From Streptomyces sp. NBC_01497 (GTDB taxonomy: Bacteria > Actinomycetota > Actinomycetes > Streptomycetales > Streptomycetaceae), in contig NZ_CP109427.1 of assembly GCF_036250695.1 (NCBI RefSeq), positions 2,108,001 through 2,172,000 on the forward strand: DNA of 64,000 nucleotides, in the 5' to 3' direction. Position numbers and translations under genes: made by a program. The notes beneath the pieces are model-generated. The model saw only the letters and a program-made list of their open reading frames with translations. It did no database searches and was not told the origin of the DNA. Every line of letters begins with the position of its first letter. Position 1 is the first letter of the stretch. Positions 1-8,992 of this stretch are shown here, piece by piece.

Positions 1-633
1 CACTTCGAGACGCGCTGCCGGGGCGTCGTCGTCGTCCCGTTCGACGAACACCTCGCGGCGGGCGCCGAAGTGGACCTCGACATGATGCGCCCGAAGACAC
101 GCGAGGCGTACTTCAACCTCTCGGCTCTCGTCGCGGAGGACTTCCTGCGCGCCCAGCAGCAGCAGGGGCTCTGGATGGCGGAGGGCAACAACCCGCCGCC
201 GCAACTGGCGCCGCCGCTGCCTGGCCAGGTCGCGCCCGGCCAGCCGATGCCCGGTCAGCAGCAGGCACCGGGCGGGACGTACGCCCCGGGAGCCGGCGCT
301 CCGCCGCAGTACGGCGGGCCGCAGCAGGCACCGGGGCAGTTCCCGCCGGGCGGCCACGCGCCGGGCCAGGTCTCGGCGTACGGCGCCCCGTACGGGCAGG
401 TGCCCTACGGCTATCCCCCGCAGCCCCAGCCCCAGCCCCAGCAGGGCGCTCCGGTCCAGCAGCCCGGCTGGGGACCGCCGCCGGGGTTCCCGGCGCAGCA
501 GGGCGCACCGGCCGGGCCCCCGCCGGCGGGGCAGGAGGGCGGGCCCGCGCAGCCGGGCGGGCCCGACCAGGACGGCACCGTACCGCCGCCCGGATGGCCC
601 GCTCAGCAGCCCCCGCAGCCGCCCGCCCGCTAG
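1..633 (+). CDS. MinD/ParA-like ATPase, C-terminal part (5' end off window)
   Basis: The open frame enters from the left edge and ends at TAG 631-633, leaving 210 residues. The first 55 or so ([13 protein letters not shown], then a helical stretch ending in [12 protein letters not shown]) look like the end of a MinD/ParA-type P-loop ATPase of the kind found near actinobacterial type VII secretion genes. The remaining 150 residues are a low-complexity Pro/Gln/Gly tail with repeated QQAPG and PPPG motifs, probably a flexible tether. The Walker motifs would lie upstream and cannot be checked. An internal ATG at 70 is not the start, because coding sequence continues upstream without interruption. 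A strong terminator follows, so this is the last gene of its operon. The family call rests on the short globular remnant and on context with the cassette at 6881-9397. Confidence 0.6.
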   Translation, partial: HFETRCRGVVVVPFDEHLAAGAEVDLDMMRPKTREAYFNLSALVAEDFLRAQQQQGLWMAEGNNPPPQLAPPLPGQVAPGQPMPGQQQAPGGTYAPGAGAPPQYGGPQQAPGQFPPGGHAPGQVSAYGAPYGQVPYGYPPQPQPQPQQGAPVQQPGWGPPPGFPAQQGAPAGPPPAGQEGGPAQPGGPDQDGTVPPPGWPAQQPPQPPAR

Positions 634-665
634 CCGCCCGACCCGCCGGAGCCGTCAGGAACCAA

Positions 666-695
666 GGGCCCGCACCGTCTTCACGGTGCGGGCCC
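666..695 (+). terminator. Rho-independent-type hairpin after the MinD-like gene
   Basis: A perfect 13-bp stem (666-678 pairing with 683-695) closes a CTTC tetraloop 33 bases after the stop codon. There is no U-tract, as is usual in Streptomyces. Confidence 0.85.
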
Positions 696-741
696 TCGGC
701 GTGTTCCCACCGACCCACCGGCCGCACCGCGTCACCGGTCG

Positions 742-770
742 TTGACGTTGCGTCATCACGCTGATACACC
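742..770 (+). promoter_or_regulatory. Possible promoter of the peptide ABC operon
   Basis: TTGACG (742-747) is followed after 17 bases by TACACC (765-770), a fair -35 and a weak -10 hexamer. The -35 sits in a small palindrome, TGACGttgCGTCA. The first gene of the operon starts at 857. This is pattern matching only. Confidence 0.3.
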
Positions 771-856
771 TCCCCTCACCGACCGACGGGGCCGAGCGCC
801 CCGCCGCACTCCTGCTGCCCCCACACCGAGCGAGTGATGACGCGAGGTCACCGGCC

Positions 857-2773
857 ATGGCTCGACCTGTTCTCCCGCACCGCGCGCGGCCGGCCCTGCC
901 GCGCCCGCGGACCCGTGTGCCGACGGCCGCCCTGCTCGCCGCCACACTCGTGACGGCCGCGGGGGTCCTCGCGTACGGCCCGCTCCCCTCGAGGCCGCAG
1001 CGTGCCCACGCGGCCGAGATCGCGGGGCACCGGGGCGCCGCGTCCGGTGGGCAGGCGCCGCGGGGCGGCAAGAAGGTCCTGACCGTCGCGGTCCGGCAGA
1101 GCGTCGACTCGCTGAGCCCGTTCCTCGCGCAGTCGCTCGTGTCGAGCACCATCCACCGGCTGGCGTACGAGTACCTGACGAACTACGACCCGAAGGACGG
1201 GCACGCCGTTCCGGGCTTCGCCACCGCCTGGAAGTCGTCCCCTGACAAGCTCACCTGGACGTACACAATCCGGCGGAACTCGATGTGGTCGGACGGTGTC
1301 CGGGCCACGGCCGAGGACGCGGCGTGGACCTTCCGCAAGATGATGACCGACCCCGACGCGGCGACGGCCAACGGCAGCTTCACCGCCGGGTTCGCGAAGG
1401 TCACCGCGCCCGATCCGACGACCCTGGTCGTCCGGCTGAAGGAGCCGCAGGCGAACATGACGGCGCTGGACGTGCCGATCGTGCCGGAGCACGTCTGGGA
1501 CAAGGTCAAGGACTTCGCGGCCTTCAACAACGACACGACGTTCCCCATCGTCGGCAACGGGCCGTTCGTCGTGACGGACTACAAGGTCGACCAGTACGTG
1601 AAGCTCAAGCCGAACAGGACGTTCTGGCGGGGCGCGCCGAAGTTCGACGAGCTGGACCTGAAGTACTACAAGGACGGCGACGCCGCCGTGGCCGCGCTCC
1701 GCAAGGGTGAGGTCTCGTTCGTCTCCAATCTGACCCCGGCGCAGACCTCGGCCCTCGAACACGCCAAGGACATCAAGGTCAACGACGCGCCGGGGAACCG
1801 TTTCTACGCCCTCGCCACCAACCCCGGCGCGCGCGCCAGGAACGGACAAAGGCTCGGCGACGGCAACCCGGCGCTGCTCGACCCGGCCGTGCGCAGGGCG
1901 CTGTTCGCGTCCGTGGACACGGGACGGCTTGTGAGGAGCGTGTTCGAGGGCCACGCCGCCGCCGGCAGCGGCTACCTGCCACCGCGCTTCGGCTCGTACT
2001 TCTGGCAGCCGTCGGCGCGGCAGCGCGTCGCCTACGACCCGGCGCGGGCCGCGGCGGACCTGGAGCGGGCCGGGTACAGGACCGACCGCCACGGGCGGCG
2101 GCTCGGCAAGGACGGCCGGCCGCTGGACTTCCGCATCCTGTGCCACGCCACCGACCCCAACGACAAGGCCGTCAGCCAGTACCTCCAGGAGTGGTGGGCG
2201 AAACTCGGGATCGGGCTGAAGGTCGAGTGCCTGGACAACGTCGGGGACCCGTGGCTGGCCGGCGACTACGACCTCGCGTTCGACGGCTGGTCCGTCAGTC
2301 CCGACCCGGACTACGTGCTGTCCATCCACACCTGTGGCGCGCTGCCCGCGACGCGGAACGCGAGCGGCGCCACCGACGACTTCATCTGTGACAGGTCCTA
2401 CGACCGGCTGTACGCGCGCCAGTCCACCGAGTACGACCCGGCGGCACGGGCGACGCTGGTCAAGCGGATGGAGTCGCGGCTCTACGACACCGGATACATG
2501 AACGTGATGGCCTATCCGAACGCCATGGAGGCGTACAGGACCGACCAGATCGCGTCGATCGAGACGATGCCTTCGAAGGCGGGCAACATCTGGGGCCAGG
2601 ACGGCTACTGGAGCTGGTGGTCCGCGGCGCCCGCCGCCGGTGCGGGCAGGACCGGCGGCTCCTCCGTGTCCCGCGACGTGGCCCTCGGCCTCGCGGCCGC
2701 CGCACTGGTGGCGGCGGGCCTCGTCGTGCTGTACGTGCTGCGCCGCCGGGCGACCGCCGACGATCGGGAGTAG
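857..2773 (+). CDS. ABC transporter substrate-binding protein, family 5 (peptide/oligopeptide), membrane-anchored
   Basis: This 638-aa protein captures peptide-like solutes outside the cell for the importer encoded by the next four genes. Residues 1-53 form a signal sequence: arginine-rich start, hydrophobic stretch about 22-45, then an AHA-AE cleavage-like site. There is no lipobox cysteine. The body has family-5 (DppA/OppA) features such as the WTYTIRRNSMWSDG stretch near residue 135 and the long two-lobed architecture. About residues 609-629 are a hydrophobic helix followed by RRR, so the protein is probably held by a C-terminal membrane anchor instead of a lipid. Permease and ATPase genes follow with 2-base gaps or overlaps, which indicates one operon. 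The substrate is not readable from sequence; dipeptides, oligopeptides or a siderophore-like compound are possible. Confidence 0.9.
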   Translation: MARPVLPHRARPALPRPRTRVPTAALLAATLVTAAGVLAYGPLPSRPQRAHAAEIAGHRGAASGGQAPRGGKKVLTVAVRQSVDSLSPFLAQSLVSSTIHRLAYEYLTNYDPKDGHAVPGFATAWKSSPDKLTWTYTIRRNSMWSDGVRATAEDAAWTFRKMMTDPDAATANGSFTAGFAKVTAPDPTTLVVRLKEPQANMTALDVPIVPEHVWDKVKDFAAFNNDTTFPIVGNGPFVVTDYKVDQYVKLKPNRTFWRGAPKFDELDLKYYKDGDAAVAALRKGEVSFVSNLTPAQTSALEHAKDIKVNDAPGNRFYALATNPGARARNGQRLGDGNPALLDPAVRRALFASVDTGRLVRSVFEGHAAAGSGYLPPRFGSYFWQPSARQRVAYDPARAAADLERAGYRTDRHGRRLGKDGRPLDFRILCHATDPNDKAVSQYLQEWWAKLGIGLKVECLDNVGDPWLAGDYDLAFDGWSVSPDPDYVLSIHTCGALPATRNASGATDDFICDRSYDRLYARQSTEYDPAARATLVKRMESRLYDTGYMNVMAYPNAMEAYRTDQIASIETMPSKAGNIWGQDGYWSWWSAAPAAGAGRTGGSSVSRDVALGLAAAALVAAGLVVLYVLRRRATADDRE

Positions 2774-2775
2774 CG

Positions 2776-3861
2776 ATGACCGCAGCGAGCACTCCGCAGT
2801 CCGTGCCCGGCGACGGCGACCCCCCGGTGCCGCTGTCCCCGCCCCTCGCCCCCGGCGTCCCGCGCGGTGGCCGGAGGGCCGCCGTCACCGGCTACCTGCG
2901 GTACGTCGCGGGCCGGGCGGCCGGGGCCGCCGTCTCGCTGTTCGCCGTCCTCGTCACGAGCTTCTTCCTCTTCCGCGTGCTGTCCCGCGACCCGGTCAGG
3001 GCGATGACGCACGGCGCGCCGATGAGCGCCGAGCAGCAGCGGACGCTGCGCCGGCAGTTCGGTCTCGACCTGCCGCTGTGGCGCCAGTTCACCGGCTACT
3101 GCGGCTCGGCGCTCAGGGGCGACCTCGGGACCTCGTACCAGTTCCACGCGCCCGTCGGGGAGCTGATCCGGCAGAAGCTGCCCGCGACGCTGCTGCTGAC
3201 CGGCACGGCGGTGGTGCTGTACTCGGCACTCGGGCTGTGGCTCGGGACGCGCGCCGCCTGGCGCAGCGGCCGGCGTGCCGACCGGGTGAACACGGGTGTC
3301 GCGCTGACGCTCTGGTCGGTGCCGTCGTTCTGGCTGGGGCTGCTGCTGATCATCGTGTTCGGGGTGGGGCTCGGGCCGGTGCCGGGGCTGTTCCCGACCG
3401 GCGGAATGTCCTCGGGCGACACCGCGGGCCTCGCGTACGTGCTGGACGTGGCGCACCACATGGTGCTGCCGGTGGTGACCCTCGTGGCCGTGGGATACGC
3501 GCAGACGCTGCTGGTGATGCGGTCCTCGCTGCTCGACGAGATGGGCGGCGACTACCTGACGACGGCGCGCGCGAAGGGCCTGCGGGACGCGGTCGTGCGG
3601 CGGCGGCACGCGGTGCCCAACGCGCTGCTGCCGACGGTCACGATGGTCTTCATCAACCTGGGGTTCGTGGCGGCCGGTTCGATCCTGACGGAGACGGTGT
3701 TCTCCTGGCCGGGCCTCGGCCAGTTGTTCTACCAGGCGCTGAGCGTGCCCGACCTGCCGCTCGTGCAGGGCCTGTTCGTGGTGTTCGCGGGGGCGATGAT
3801 CCTGATGAACCTGCTCGCCGACCTGATCTATCCGCTGCTCGATCCCCGGGTGGGCCGATGA
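2776..3861 (+). CDS. ABC transporter permease, DppB/OppB type
   Basis: This 361-aa inner-membrane permease is one half of the translocation pore of the peptide importer. The ATG at 2776 lies 2 bases after the previous stop and is preferred over an in-frame upstream start inside the previous gene. After a Pro-rich cytoplasmic N-terminus of about 40 residues come six predicted membrane segments, the first around AVSLFAVLVTSFFLF. The EAA loop that contacts the ATPase is visible as DYLTTARAKGL followed by PNALLP. The extracellular loop with RRQFGLDLPLWRQF is typical of DppB proteins. The stop overlaps the next ATG (ATGA at 3858-3861), so translation of the two permeases is coupled. Confidence 0.93.
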   Translation: MTAASTPQSVPGDGDPPVPLSPPLAPGVPRGGRRAAVTGYLRYVAGRAAGAAVSLFAVLVTSFFLFRVLSRDPVRAMTHGAPMSAEQQRTLRRQFGLDLPLWRQFTGYCGSALRGDLGTSYQFHAPVGELIRQKLPATLLLTGTAVVLYSALGLWLGTRAAWRSGRRADRVNTGVALTLWSVPSFWLGLLLIIVFGVGLGPVPGLFPTGGMSSGDTAGLAYVLDVAHHMVLPVVTLVAVGYAQTLLVMRSSLLDEMGGDYLTTARAKGLRDAVVRRRHAVPNALLPTVTMVFINLGFVAAGSILTETVFSWPGLGQLFYQALSVPDLPLVQGLFVVFAGAMILMNLLADLIYPLLDPRVGR

Positions 3862-4805
3862 CTCTCGCCGACGCCGAAGCGCGGGAACCCGCGGAGCTGC
3901 CGCCGCCGCGCACCCGGTCCGCCGCCGCGCTCGCGCGGCAGCGGCGGCGCGCCGCCCTCGCACGTTTCTGGCACGGCTACCGGGCGCACCGCGCCGGACT
4001 GTGCGGGCTGATCGCCCTGACGGTGATCGGGCTGGTCGCGGTGGCCGCCCCGCTGCTCGTCGGTGACCACGTGCGCAGCGTGACGGCGGCCACCGGTGCG
4101 CCGCTCGCCGCGCCGAGCGGGCGCTATCCGCTCGGCACCGACCAGTTCGGCCGCTCCCTGCTGGGCCTGCTGGTGTGGGGCACCCGGGTGTCCCTGACCG
4201 TCGGGCTGCTCGCCGCCGCGCTGTCCGTGGCGATCGGGACCCTCGTCGGCGTGACGTCCGGGCACTTCGGCGGTGCGCTCGCGACGGTCGTCATGCGGAT
4301 CACGGACTGGTTCCTGGTGATGCCGACGCTGGTCCTCGCGATCGTGCTGGCGACGGTGATGTCCCGCTCGGTGTGGACGGTCATCATCGCGATCGGGGTG
4401 ACGAGCTGGCCCACGACGGCCAGGCTGGTGCGCGCGCAGACCATCGCCGTCGAGTCCCGCCCGTACATCGAGCGGGCCAGGGCCCTCGGCGGCGGCCACC
4501 GGCACGTGATGACCCGGCACGTCCTGCCGAACGTCATGCCGCTGGTGCTCGCGCAGACCACGCTCGGCATCTCCACCGCCATCCTCACCGAGGCCACGCT
4601 CGCCTTCCTCGGCCTCGGCGACCCGACCGTCGTCTCCTGGGGCGGGATGCTCCAGGACGCACGGGAAGCGGGGGCCGTGTCGTCCGGCCACTGGTGGTAC
4701 CTGGCGCCGCCGGGCATCGCGATCGCCCTGGTGGCGCTCGCGTTCACGCTGTGCGGGCGCGCCGTCGAGGCCGTACTGAACCCGAGGCTGGGAGCGGGCC
4801 GATGA
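3858..4805 (+). CDS. ABC transporter permease, DppC/OppC type
   Basis: This 315-aa protein is the second permease of the peptide importer. It has a basic N-terminus with one membrane segment (LIALTVIGLVAVAAPLL), then the DppC hallmark YPLGTDQFGRSLL that precedes the core five-helix domain. The EAA loop reads YIERARALGGG and is followed by HVLPNVMP. Near the C-terminus TEATLAFLGLGDP and SWGGMLQDA are family signatures. It starts inside the previous stop (ATGA) and ends inside the next start (ATGA at 4802-4805). Confidence 0.93.
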   Translation: MTLADAEAREPAELPPPRTRSAAALARQRRRAALARFWHGYRAHRAGLCGLIALTVIGLVAVAAPLLVGDHVRSVTAATGAPLAAPSGRYPLGTDQFGRSLLGLLVWGTRVSLTVGLLAAALSVAIGTLVGVTSGHFGGALATVVMRITDWFLVMPTLVLAIVLATVMSRSVWTVIIAIGVTSWPTTARLVRAQTIAVESRPYIERARALGGGHRHVMTRHVLPNVMPLVLAQTTLGISTAILTEATLAFLGLGDPTVVSWGGMLQDAREAGAVSSGHWWYLAPPGIAIALVALAFTLCGRAVEAVLNPRLGAGR

Positions 4806-5806
4806 GCACCACGCAGGTGGTCCCCGACGCGGCGGGCAGCGGCACGGGACCGCTGCTGGAGGTCGAGAACCTCTCGGTCGCCTACGGTACGGGCGCCACG
4901 GCCGTGCCCGCCGTACGAGGCGTCGACCTGACGCTGGCGGTCGGCGGCACGCTCGGCCTCGCGGGCGAGTCCGGGTGCGGCAAGTCGACGCTGGCGCTGG
5001 CGCTGCTGCGGCTGCTGCCGCCCGGGGCACGGCTGTCCGGGCGGGTCCTGCTGGAGGGCGAGGACGTGCTCGCCATGCGGTGGGGCCGGCTGCGCGCGGT
5101 GCGGTGGGCGGGCGCGTCGATCGTGTTCCAGGGCGCGATGCACTCGCTGAACGCCGTCCACCGCATCGGTGACCAGATCGCGGAGCCGCTGCTCGTGCAC
5201 CGGCGGGCCACCCCGGGCGCCGCCCGGCACCGGGCCGGTGCGCTGCTGGAGCAGGTCGGCCTGCCACCGGCGCGGGCGAGCGCCTATCCGCACGAACTCT
5301 CCGGCGGCCAGCGCCAGCGGGTGATGATCGCGATGGCGCTGGCCTGCGAGCCGCGCCTCGTCGTCGCGGACGAGCCGACGACGGCGCTCGACGTGATGAT
5401 CCAGGCGCAGATCCTGCGGCTGATCGAGGGCCTGGTCGCGGACCAGGGCATCGGCCTGCTGATGATCAGCCACGACCTGGCCGTCCTCGCGGAGACCTGC
5501 GAGCGGCTGGCGGTGATGTACGCGGGCCGCATCGTGGAGGAGGGCCCCGCGCGCGCCGTGTACGACGCGGCGGCGCACCCCTACGGGCGCGCGCTGTCCT
5601 CGGCGTTCCCGCGCGTCGGCGACCCGGCGTCGCGCCGCGCGCCGCGCGGTCTGCCGGGCGATCCGCCGGACCCCGCCGCGCTGCCCTCCGGCTGCGCGTT
5701 CCATCCGCGCTGCCCGGTGGCGCTGCCCGCCTGCGCGCACGACGACCAGCCGCTGCGGCCCGCCGGCGAGGGCCGCCTGGCCGCCTGCGTACGAGTGGGA
5801 GAGTGA
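4802..5806 (+). CDS. ABC transporter ATP-binding protein, DppD/OppD type
   Basis: This 334-aa ATPase energises the peptide importer from the cytoplasmic side. Walker A is GESGCGKST near residue 55, the ABC signature is LSGGQRQR near residue 165, Walker B is RLVVADEP and the switch histidine lies in [11 protein letters not shown]. The C-terminal oligopeptide-transporter extension contains [14 protein letters not shown], where cysteines may bind an iron-sulfur cluster in this subfamily. It overlaps the upstream permease by 4 bases and is followed after 3 bases by its partner ATPase. Confidence 0.94.
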   Translation: MSTTQVVPDAAGSGTGPLLEVENLSVAYGTGATAVPAVRGVDLTLAVGGTLGLAGESGCGKSTLALALLRLLPPGARLSGRVLLEGEDVLAMRWGRLRAVRWAGASIVFQGAMHSLNAVHRIGDQIAEPLLVHRRATPGAARHRAGALLEQVGLPPARASAYPHELSGGQRQRVMIAMALACEPRLVVADEPTTALDVMIQAQILRLIEGLVADQGIGLLMISHDLAVLAETCERLAVMYAGRIVEEGPARAVYDAAAHPYGRALSSAFPRVGDPASRRAPRGLPGDPPDPAALPSGCAFHPRCPVALPACAHDDQPLRPAGEGRLAACVRVGE

Positions 5807-5809
5807 GCG

Positions 5810-6811
5810 ATGGCCACGGCACCGGTGATGAAGGAAGCGCCCCGGACACGGGCGCTGCTGTCCGCGGACGCGCTCTCGGTCACCTTCCCCGGCCGGCGCG
5901 GGGGCCCGCCCGCGCGGGCCGTCGACGGCGTCGACCTGGACATCGGGGCCGGCGAGATCGTGGCGCTCGTCGGCGAGTCGGGCTGCGGCAAGACCACGCT
6001 CGCGCGCGCTCTGCTGGGCCTCGTCCCCCCGACAGCGGGCCGCGTGGTCTTCGCCGGGGAACCGCTCGGTTACGGGGCGCGCGCCCTCAAGGCGTACCGC
6101 AAGCGGGTGCAGTTGGTCCTCCAGGACCCGAGCGGCTCCCTCAACCCCCGCCACACCGTGTACGACGCGGTGGCGGAGGGACTGCGGATCCACGGGTGCG
6201 CCGGGGACGAGCGTGCTGCGGTGGCGCAGGCCCTGGCGCGGGCCGGGCTCCGGCCACCGGAACGCTTCTTCCTGCGCTACCCCCACGAACTGTCCGGCGG
6301 CCAGCGCCAGCGCGTGGTCATCGCGGGCGCGCTGGTGCTGCGGCCCGAACTCCTCGTCGCGGACGAGCCCGTGGCCTCCCTCGACGCGTCCGTACGCGGC
6401 GAGATCCTGGCGCTGCTGCTGACACTGCGGGCCGAACTGGGCCTGTCCGCGCTGGTGGTGACGCACGACCTGGGCCTCGCCTGGAACATCGCCGACCGGG
6501 TCGCGGTGATGTACCTGGGCCGCGTCGTGGAGAACGGCCCGGTCGAGGACGTACTGTCGGCGCCGCGCCACCCCTACACGCGGGCGCTCCTGTCGGTCCT
6601 GCCGGAGTCCCCGGCCGAACCGGTCGTCCTGACGGGCGAGCCACCGGACCCGACCCGGGTCCCCGGCGGCTGCCGCTTCCACGCCCGCTGCCAGATCCTC
6701 GCGTCGGGCGAAGCGGCCCGCGCGGGCGTTGCAGACGCCTGCCGGACGCGAGACCTGCCGACCCTGCCGGGCACGGGGGCGCATGCGGCGGCCTGCCACT
6801 GGAGTCCGTAG
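5810..6811 (+). CDS. ABC transporter ATP-binding protein, DppF/OppF type
   Basis: This 333-aa protein is the second ATPase of the importer and pairs with the preceding one as a heterodimer. Motifs in order are Walker [11 protein letters not shown]-loop LVLQDPSGSLNPRH, signature LSGGQRQR, Walker B LLVADEPVASLD and the H-loop VVTHDLGL. The cysteine-containing C-terminal extension (CRFHARCQI) is present but looser than in its partner. It is the last gene of the operon; a nested hairpin follows at 6828-6881. Confidence 0.93.
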   Translation: MATAPVMKEAPRTRALLSADALSVTFPGRRGGPPARAVDGVDLDIGAGEIVALVGESGCGKTTLARALLGLVPPTAGRVVFAGEPLGYGARALKAYRKRVQLVLQDPSGSLNPRHTVYDAVAEGLRIHGCAGDERAAVAQALARAGLRPPERFFLRYPHELSGGQRQRVVIAGALVLRPELLVADEPVASLDASVRGEILALLLTLRAELGLSALVVTHDLGLAWNIADRVAVMYLGRVVENGPVEDVLSAPRHPYTRALLSVLPESPAEPVVLTGEPPDPTRVPGGCRFHARCQILASGEAARAGVADACRTRDLPTLPGTGAHAAACHWSP

Positions 6812-6827
6812 GCACCCGGGACCTCTT

Positions 6828-6881
6828 GGCCACGGATTCACCGGGGTGGCCGGCTTCTCCCCCGGACCTGCGTCCGTGGCC
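6828..6881. terminator. Nested hairpin between converging genes
   Basis: An outer 9-bp stem (6828-6836 with 6873-6881, GGCCACGGA/TCCGTGGCC) encloses an inner stem CCGGGG/CCCCGG (6841-6846 with 6860-6865). It lies between the end of the ABC operon and the end of the minus-strand cassette and could serve both. Confidence 0.5.
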
Positions 6882-7387
6882 TACGGATGGTCCAGGGCGC
6901 GGCGGGCCGAGATCTCGGCGGGCGGTACCCGCACGAACGCCGCCGCCAGCAGCAGACCCAGGAACCATGCGAGGAGCGGCGCGAGGAACGGCATGAGCAG
7001 CAGGGCCGGGAGCCGGCCGGCCATGGCCCGGCCGGGAGCTGCGCCCTGCGCCGCGGCGGAGCGCGTACGAGCCCCCGCGGCGGCGGGCGGCGCGGCCAGC
7101 GCCTCGCGCACCTGCCGGCGCGCCCTGGTCCAGCCCCATACCCCGCCCACCAGGCACAGCGCGCAGTACGCGATGTCGAGAACGGCGCGCAAGGCGCCGG
7201 GCACAGGGGACACCAGGTGGAAGAAGCCATAGACGACGAGTGCGAAGACGGCTCCGATGACGACGATCGAGAAGAAGCTGACGGCAACGCGTCGCAGCCA
7301 GTACCCGAAGCCCCGCCGGTACCAGGTGGTACCGACCACCGGCAGCCTCGCCGGCGTGGGCGCCTCAGAAGAGACCCGAGAAACCAT
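6881..7387 (-). CDS. Small membrane protein, last gene of WXG-type cassette
   Basis: This 168-aa protein has no family I recognise. Residues 1-32 are cytoplasmic and basic. Two hydrophobic stretches follow (about 34-60 and 65-85, including AVSFFSIVVIGAVFALVVYGFF). An Ala/Arg-rich cytoplasmic loop comes next and a further hydrophobic pair lies around 125-150 (LLLMPFLAPLLAWFLGLLLA). It starts 23 bases inside the preceding gene, so the two are translationally coupled. Position directly after a WXG-type secreted-protein gene is where an immunity or membrane partner protein is often found, but that role is inference only. Confidence 0.7.
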   Translation of the reverse strand: MVSRVSSEAPTPARLPVVGTTWYRRGFGYWLRRVAVSFFSIVVIGAVFALVVYGFFHLVSPVPGALRAVLDIAYCALCLVGGVWGWTRARRQVREALAAPPAAAGARTRSAAAQGAAPGRAMAGRLPALLLMPFLAPLLAWFLGLLLAAAFVRVPPAEISARRALDHP

Positions 7388-8699
7388 TCCATGCCTTCTT
7401 CGCAGCGTGGCCGACGTCCTTGGCGAGATTCACGTCGGATTGCCAGGACTTCGATCCGGCGTCGCCCAGCCCGTGCAGGACGCCGCCGACCACACCGTGG
7501 TCGTGGATGTCCTCGCTCCAGTGCTCGTGCAGGGCAGAGTCGATGTAGTTGGTCGCGCCGATGACCACCGCGCCGCCGACGCCCGCGACGACACCGATCG
7601 GCACGGTGATCTCGGAGGTCGCCGCGAGCGCGACGCCCCCGGCCACCGCCGCCGTGCCGACGGCCAGGCCACCCAGCGACGCTCCCTCGTCCACGACCAC
7701 GGAGTGCGTCCAGGACCAGCCCTTGTCGTGGTCGTCCTTGGCCTCCAGCAGTCCGACCGCGCCGGCTGCCGCGATGTCCACGAGCGGCACCTCCTTCAGG
7801 AAGTCGGGGAGTTTCTCGACCCCCTCCCCTGCCTTCAGCACTTTTGCCGCGTCGACGACCTTCGTGTTGAGCGCGTGGTCGTAGGGGAGGGCCGAACTGC
7901 CGTGCTCGCCGCGGGCGATGTCCGTCTCCAGGCCGTCGAGCTTCGCGAGGGCGTCCCGGTAGGCGCCCTTCGCGGGCAGGTCCTTGGGGAGGGCCTTCCC
8001 CGCCTTCTGGTAAGCCTTGCGTTCGACGCGCAGCGCCTTCTTCGCCTGATCGGCCTCGTGCTTCGCGTCGTCGAGTTTCGTGGCGGCGTCGTGACCCTTG
8101 ACCCTCGTGCGTTCCGAGTCGTAGGCGTACAGCGCGCGCAGGTAGTCCGCGATGGTGAGGTCCTCGCCCTGCGTGGCGGAGTGCCCCCCGTCCGCGCCGG
8201 TCGCCTCGCCGTACAGCGTCGTCAGGGCATCCGCGGCGTCGAGGCGGGCCTGCTGGGCCTCGTGCAGCGCGGTCGCGCGGACCCCGGCGTAGTCGTCGAG
8301 CGCCTTGATGGCCTTCGACTCCTCGGGGTTCGGCGGGTTGTTGGTCATCAGCTCGCCGGGAGCACCGGCGGGGCCCATCGGGACTCCCGCCTGTACGGCG
8401 ACGTCCTCGGCGTTCTGCAGGCCCGTCTCGGCCGTGGAGAGCCGGGTCGACAGGTCCGTGAGCACCTTGCCGACGGCGCCGACGAGTTCGGCGAGCGCGC
8501 CGGCCGCCATGGAGTCCGCCGTCCACGCCTCGCGGAACGACTCGGCCGCCTCGCCCTGCCACCCCGCGTCGTCCACCAGCTTGTCGGCCTGGCCGCCGAG
8601 GGGTTTCACCACGCCTTCAAGCGACTTCTTGGCGCCCGTGTACGCGGTCCCCATGGCGCCGAGGCCCGCTATGTCGCCGCCCACCCAGCTGTCGCTCAC
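7365..8699 (-). CDS. WXG-type 444-aa protein with glycine-zipper C-terminal domain, putative type VII substrate
   Basis: The first 100 residues are helical and carry a WQG turn at W47-G49 followed by AAESFREAW, matching the helix-turn-helix of WXG100/LXG proteins exported by type VII (ESX-like) systems. Residues about 150-290 are charged and coiled-coil-like (KLDDAKHEADQAKKALRVERKAYQ in pieces). The C-terminal 130 residues contain two long Gly/Ala/Val-rich hydrophobic runs (about 330-350 and 360-385) of the glycine-zipper kind seen in membrane-active proteins, then an amphipathic tail ending AWNGFSGLF. There is no signal peptide. The start is GTG at 8697-8699, overlapping the previous stop as GTGA. 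No enzyme domain is recognised. It may be a membrane-acting effector or a structural surface protein; the sequence does not decide. Confidence 0.7.
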   Translation of the reverse strand: MSDSWVGGDIAGLGAMGTAYTGAKKSLEGVVKPLGGQADKLVDDAGWQGEAAESFREAWTADSMAAGALAELVGAVGKVLTDLSTRLSTAETGLQNAEDVAVQAGVPMGPAGAPGELMTNNPPNPEESKAIKALDDYAGVRATALHEAQQARLDAADALTTLYGEATGADGGHSATQGEDLTIADYLRALYAYDSERTRVKGHDAATKLDDAKHEADQAKKALRVERKAYQKAGKALPKDLPAKGAYRDALAKLDGLETDIARGEHGSSALPYDHALNTKVVDAAKVLKAGEGVEKLPDFLKEVPLVDIAAAGAVGLLEAKDDHDKGWSWTHSVVVDEGASLGGLAVGTAAVAGGVALAATSEITVPIGVVAGVGGAVVIGATNYIDSALHEHWSEDIHDHGVVGGVLHGLGDAGSKSWQSDVNLAKDVGHAAKKAWNGFSGLF

Positions 8700-8992
8700 G
8701 TCGTCAGGTCCTCGAAGACGCCGTGCACGTCGACGTCGTGGCGGTGGTAGGAGTCGCGGGCGTACGCCAACTTGTCGCCGTGGTCCGCGATACGGTCCGT
8801 CAGCTTGTCGTGCAGGCCCGCGATCAGGTCGGACATGGCCTTGATCGTGCTGTCGAGGCCGCTGTCGCCCGAGCCCGCCACGGTGGGCTTCACCGACTGG
8901 TGCAGAGCGCCGTACGCCGTGGCCTGCTTATGGAACGTGCCGGCCATGGCATCGAGGTCGCCGAGCACGACCTGGTAGTCAGGATGCGCCAT
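8696..8992 (-). CDS. Small WXG100-size helical protein (DUF6317/ESAT-6-like)
   Basis: This 98-aa all-helical protein has the size and heptad pattern of ESAT-6/WXG100 family members: two helices joined by a Gly/Ser-rich turn (VAGSGDSGLDS) near the middle. The classical Trp-X-Gly is missing. The C-terminal helix ends with YARDSYHRHDVDV, like the YxxxD/E-type export signal of type VII substrates. The gene starts one base after the upstream stop and overlaps the downstream 444-aa gene by 4 bases. It is probably a co-secreted partner or chaperone of that protein. Confidence 0.7.
   Translation of the reverse strand: MAHPDYQVVLGDLDAMAGTFHKQATAYGALHQSVKPTVAGSGDSGLDSTIKAMSDLIAGLHDKLTDRIADHGDKLAYARDSYHRHDVDVHGVFEDLTT

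Noticed and set aside
848-2329. Long minus-strand open frame opposite the binding-protein gene, and many similar ones opposite other genes
   Set aside because: Antisense frames stay open in such GC-rich DNA. Their products are Arg/Pro/Gly-rich with no domain, and the opposite strand has a clear protein family.
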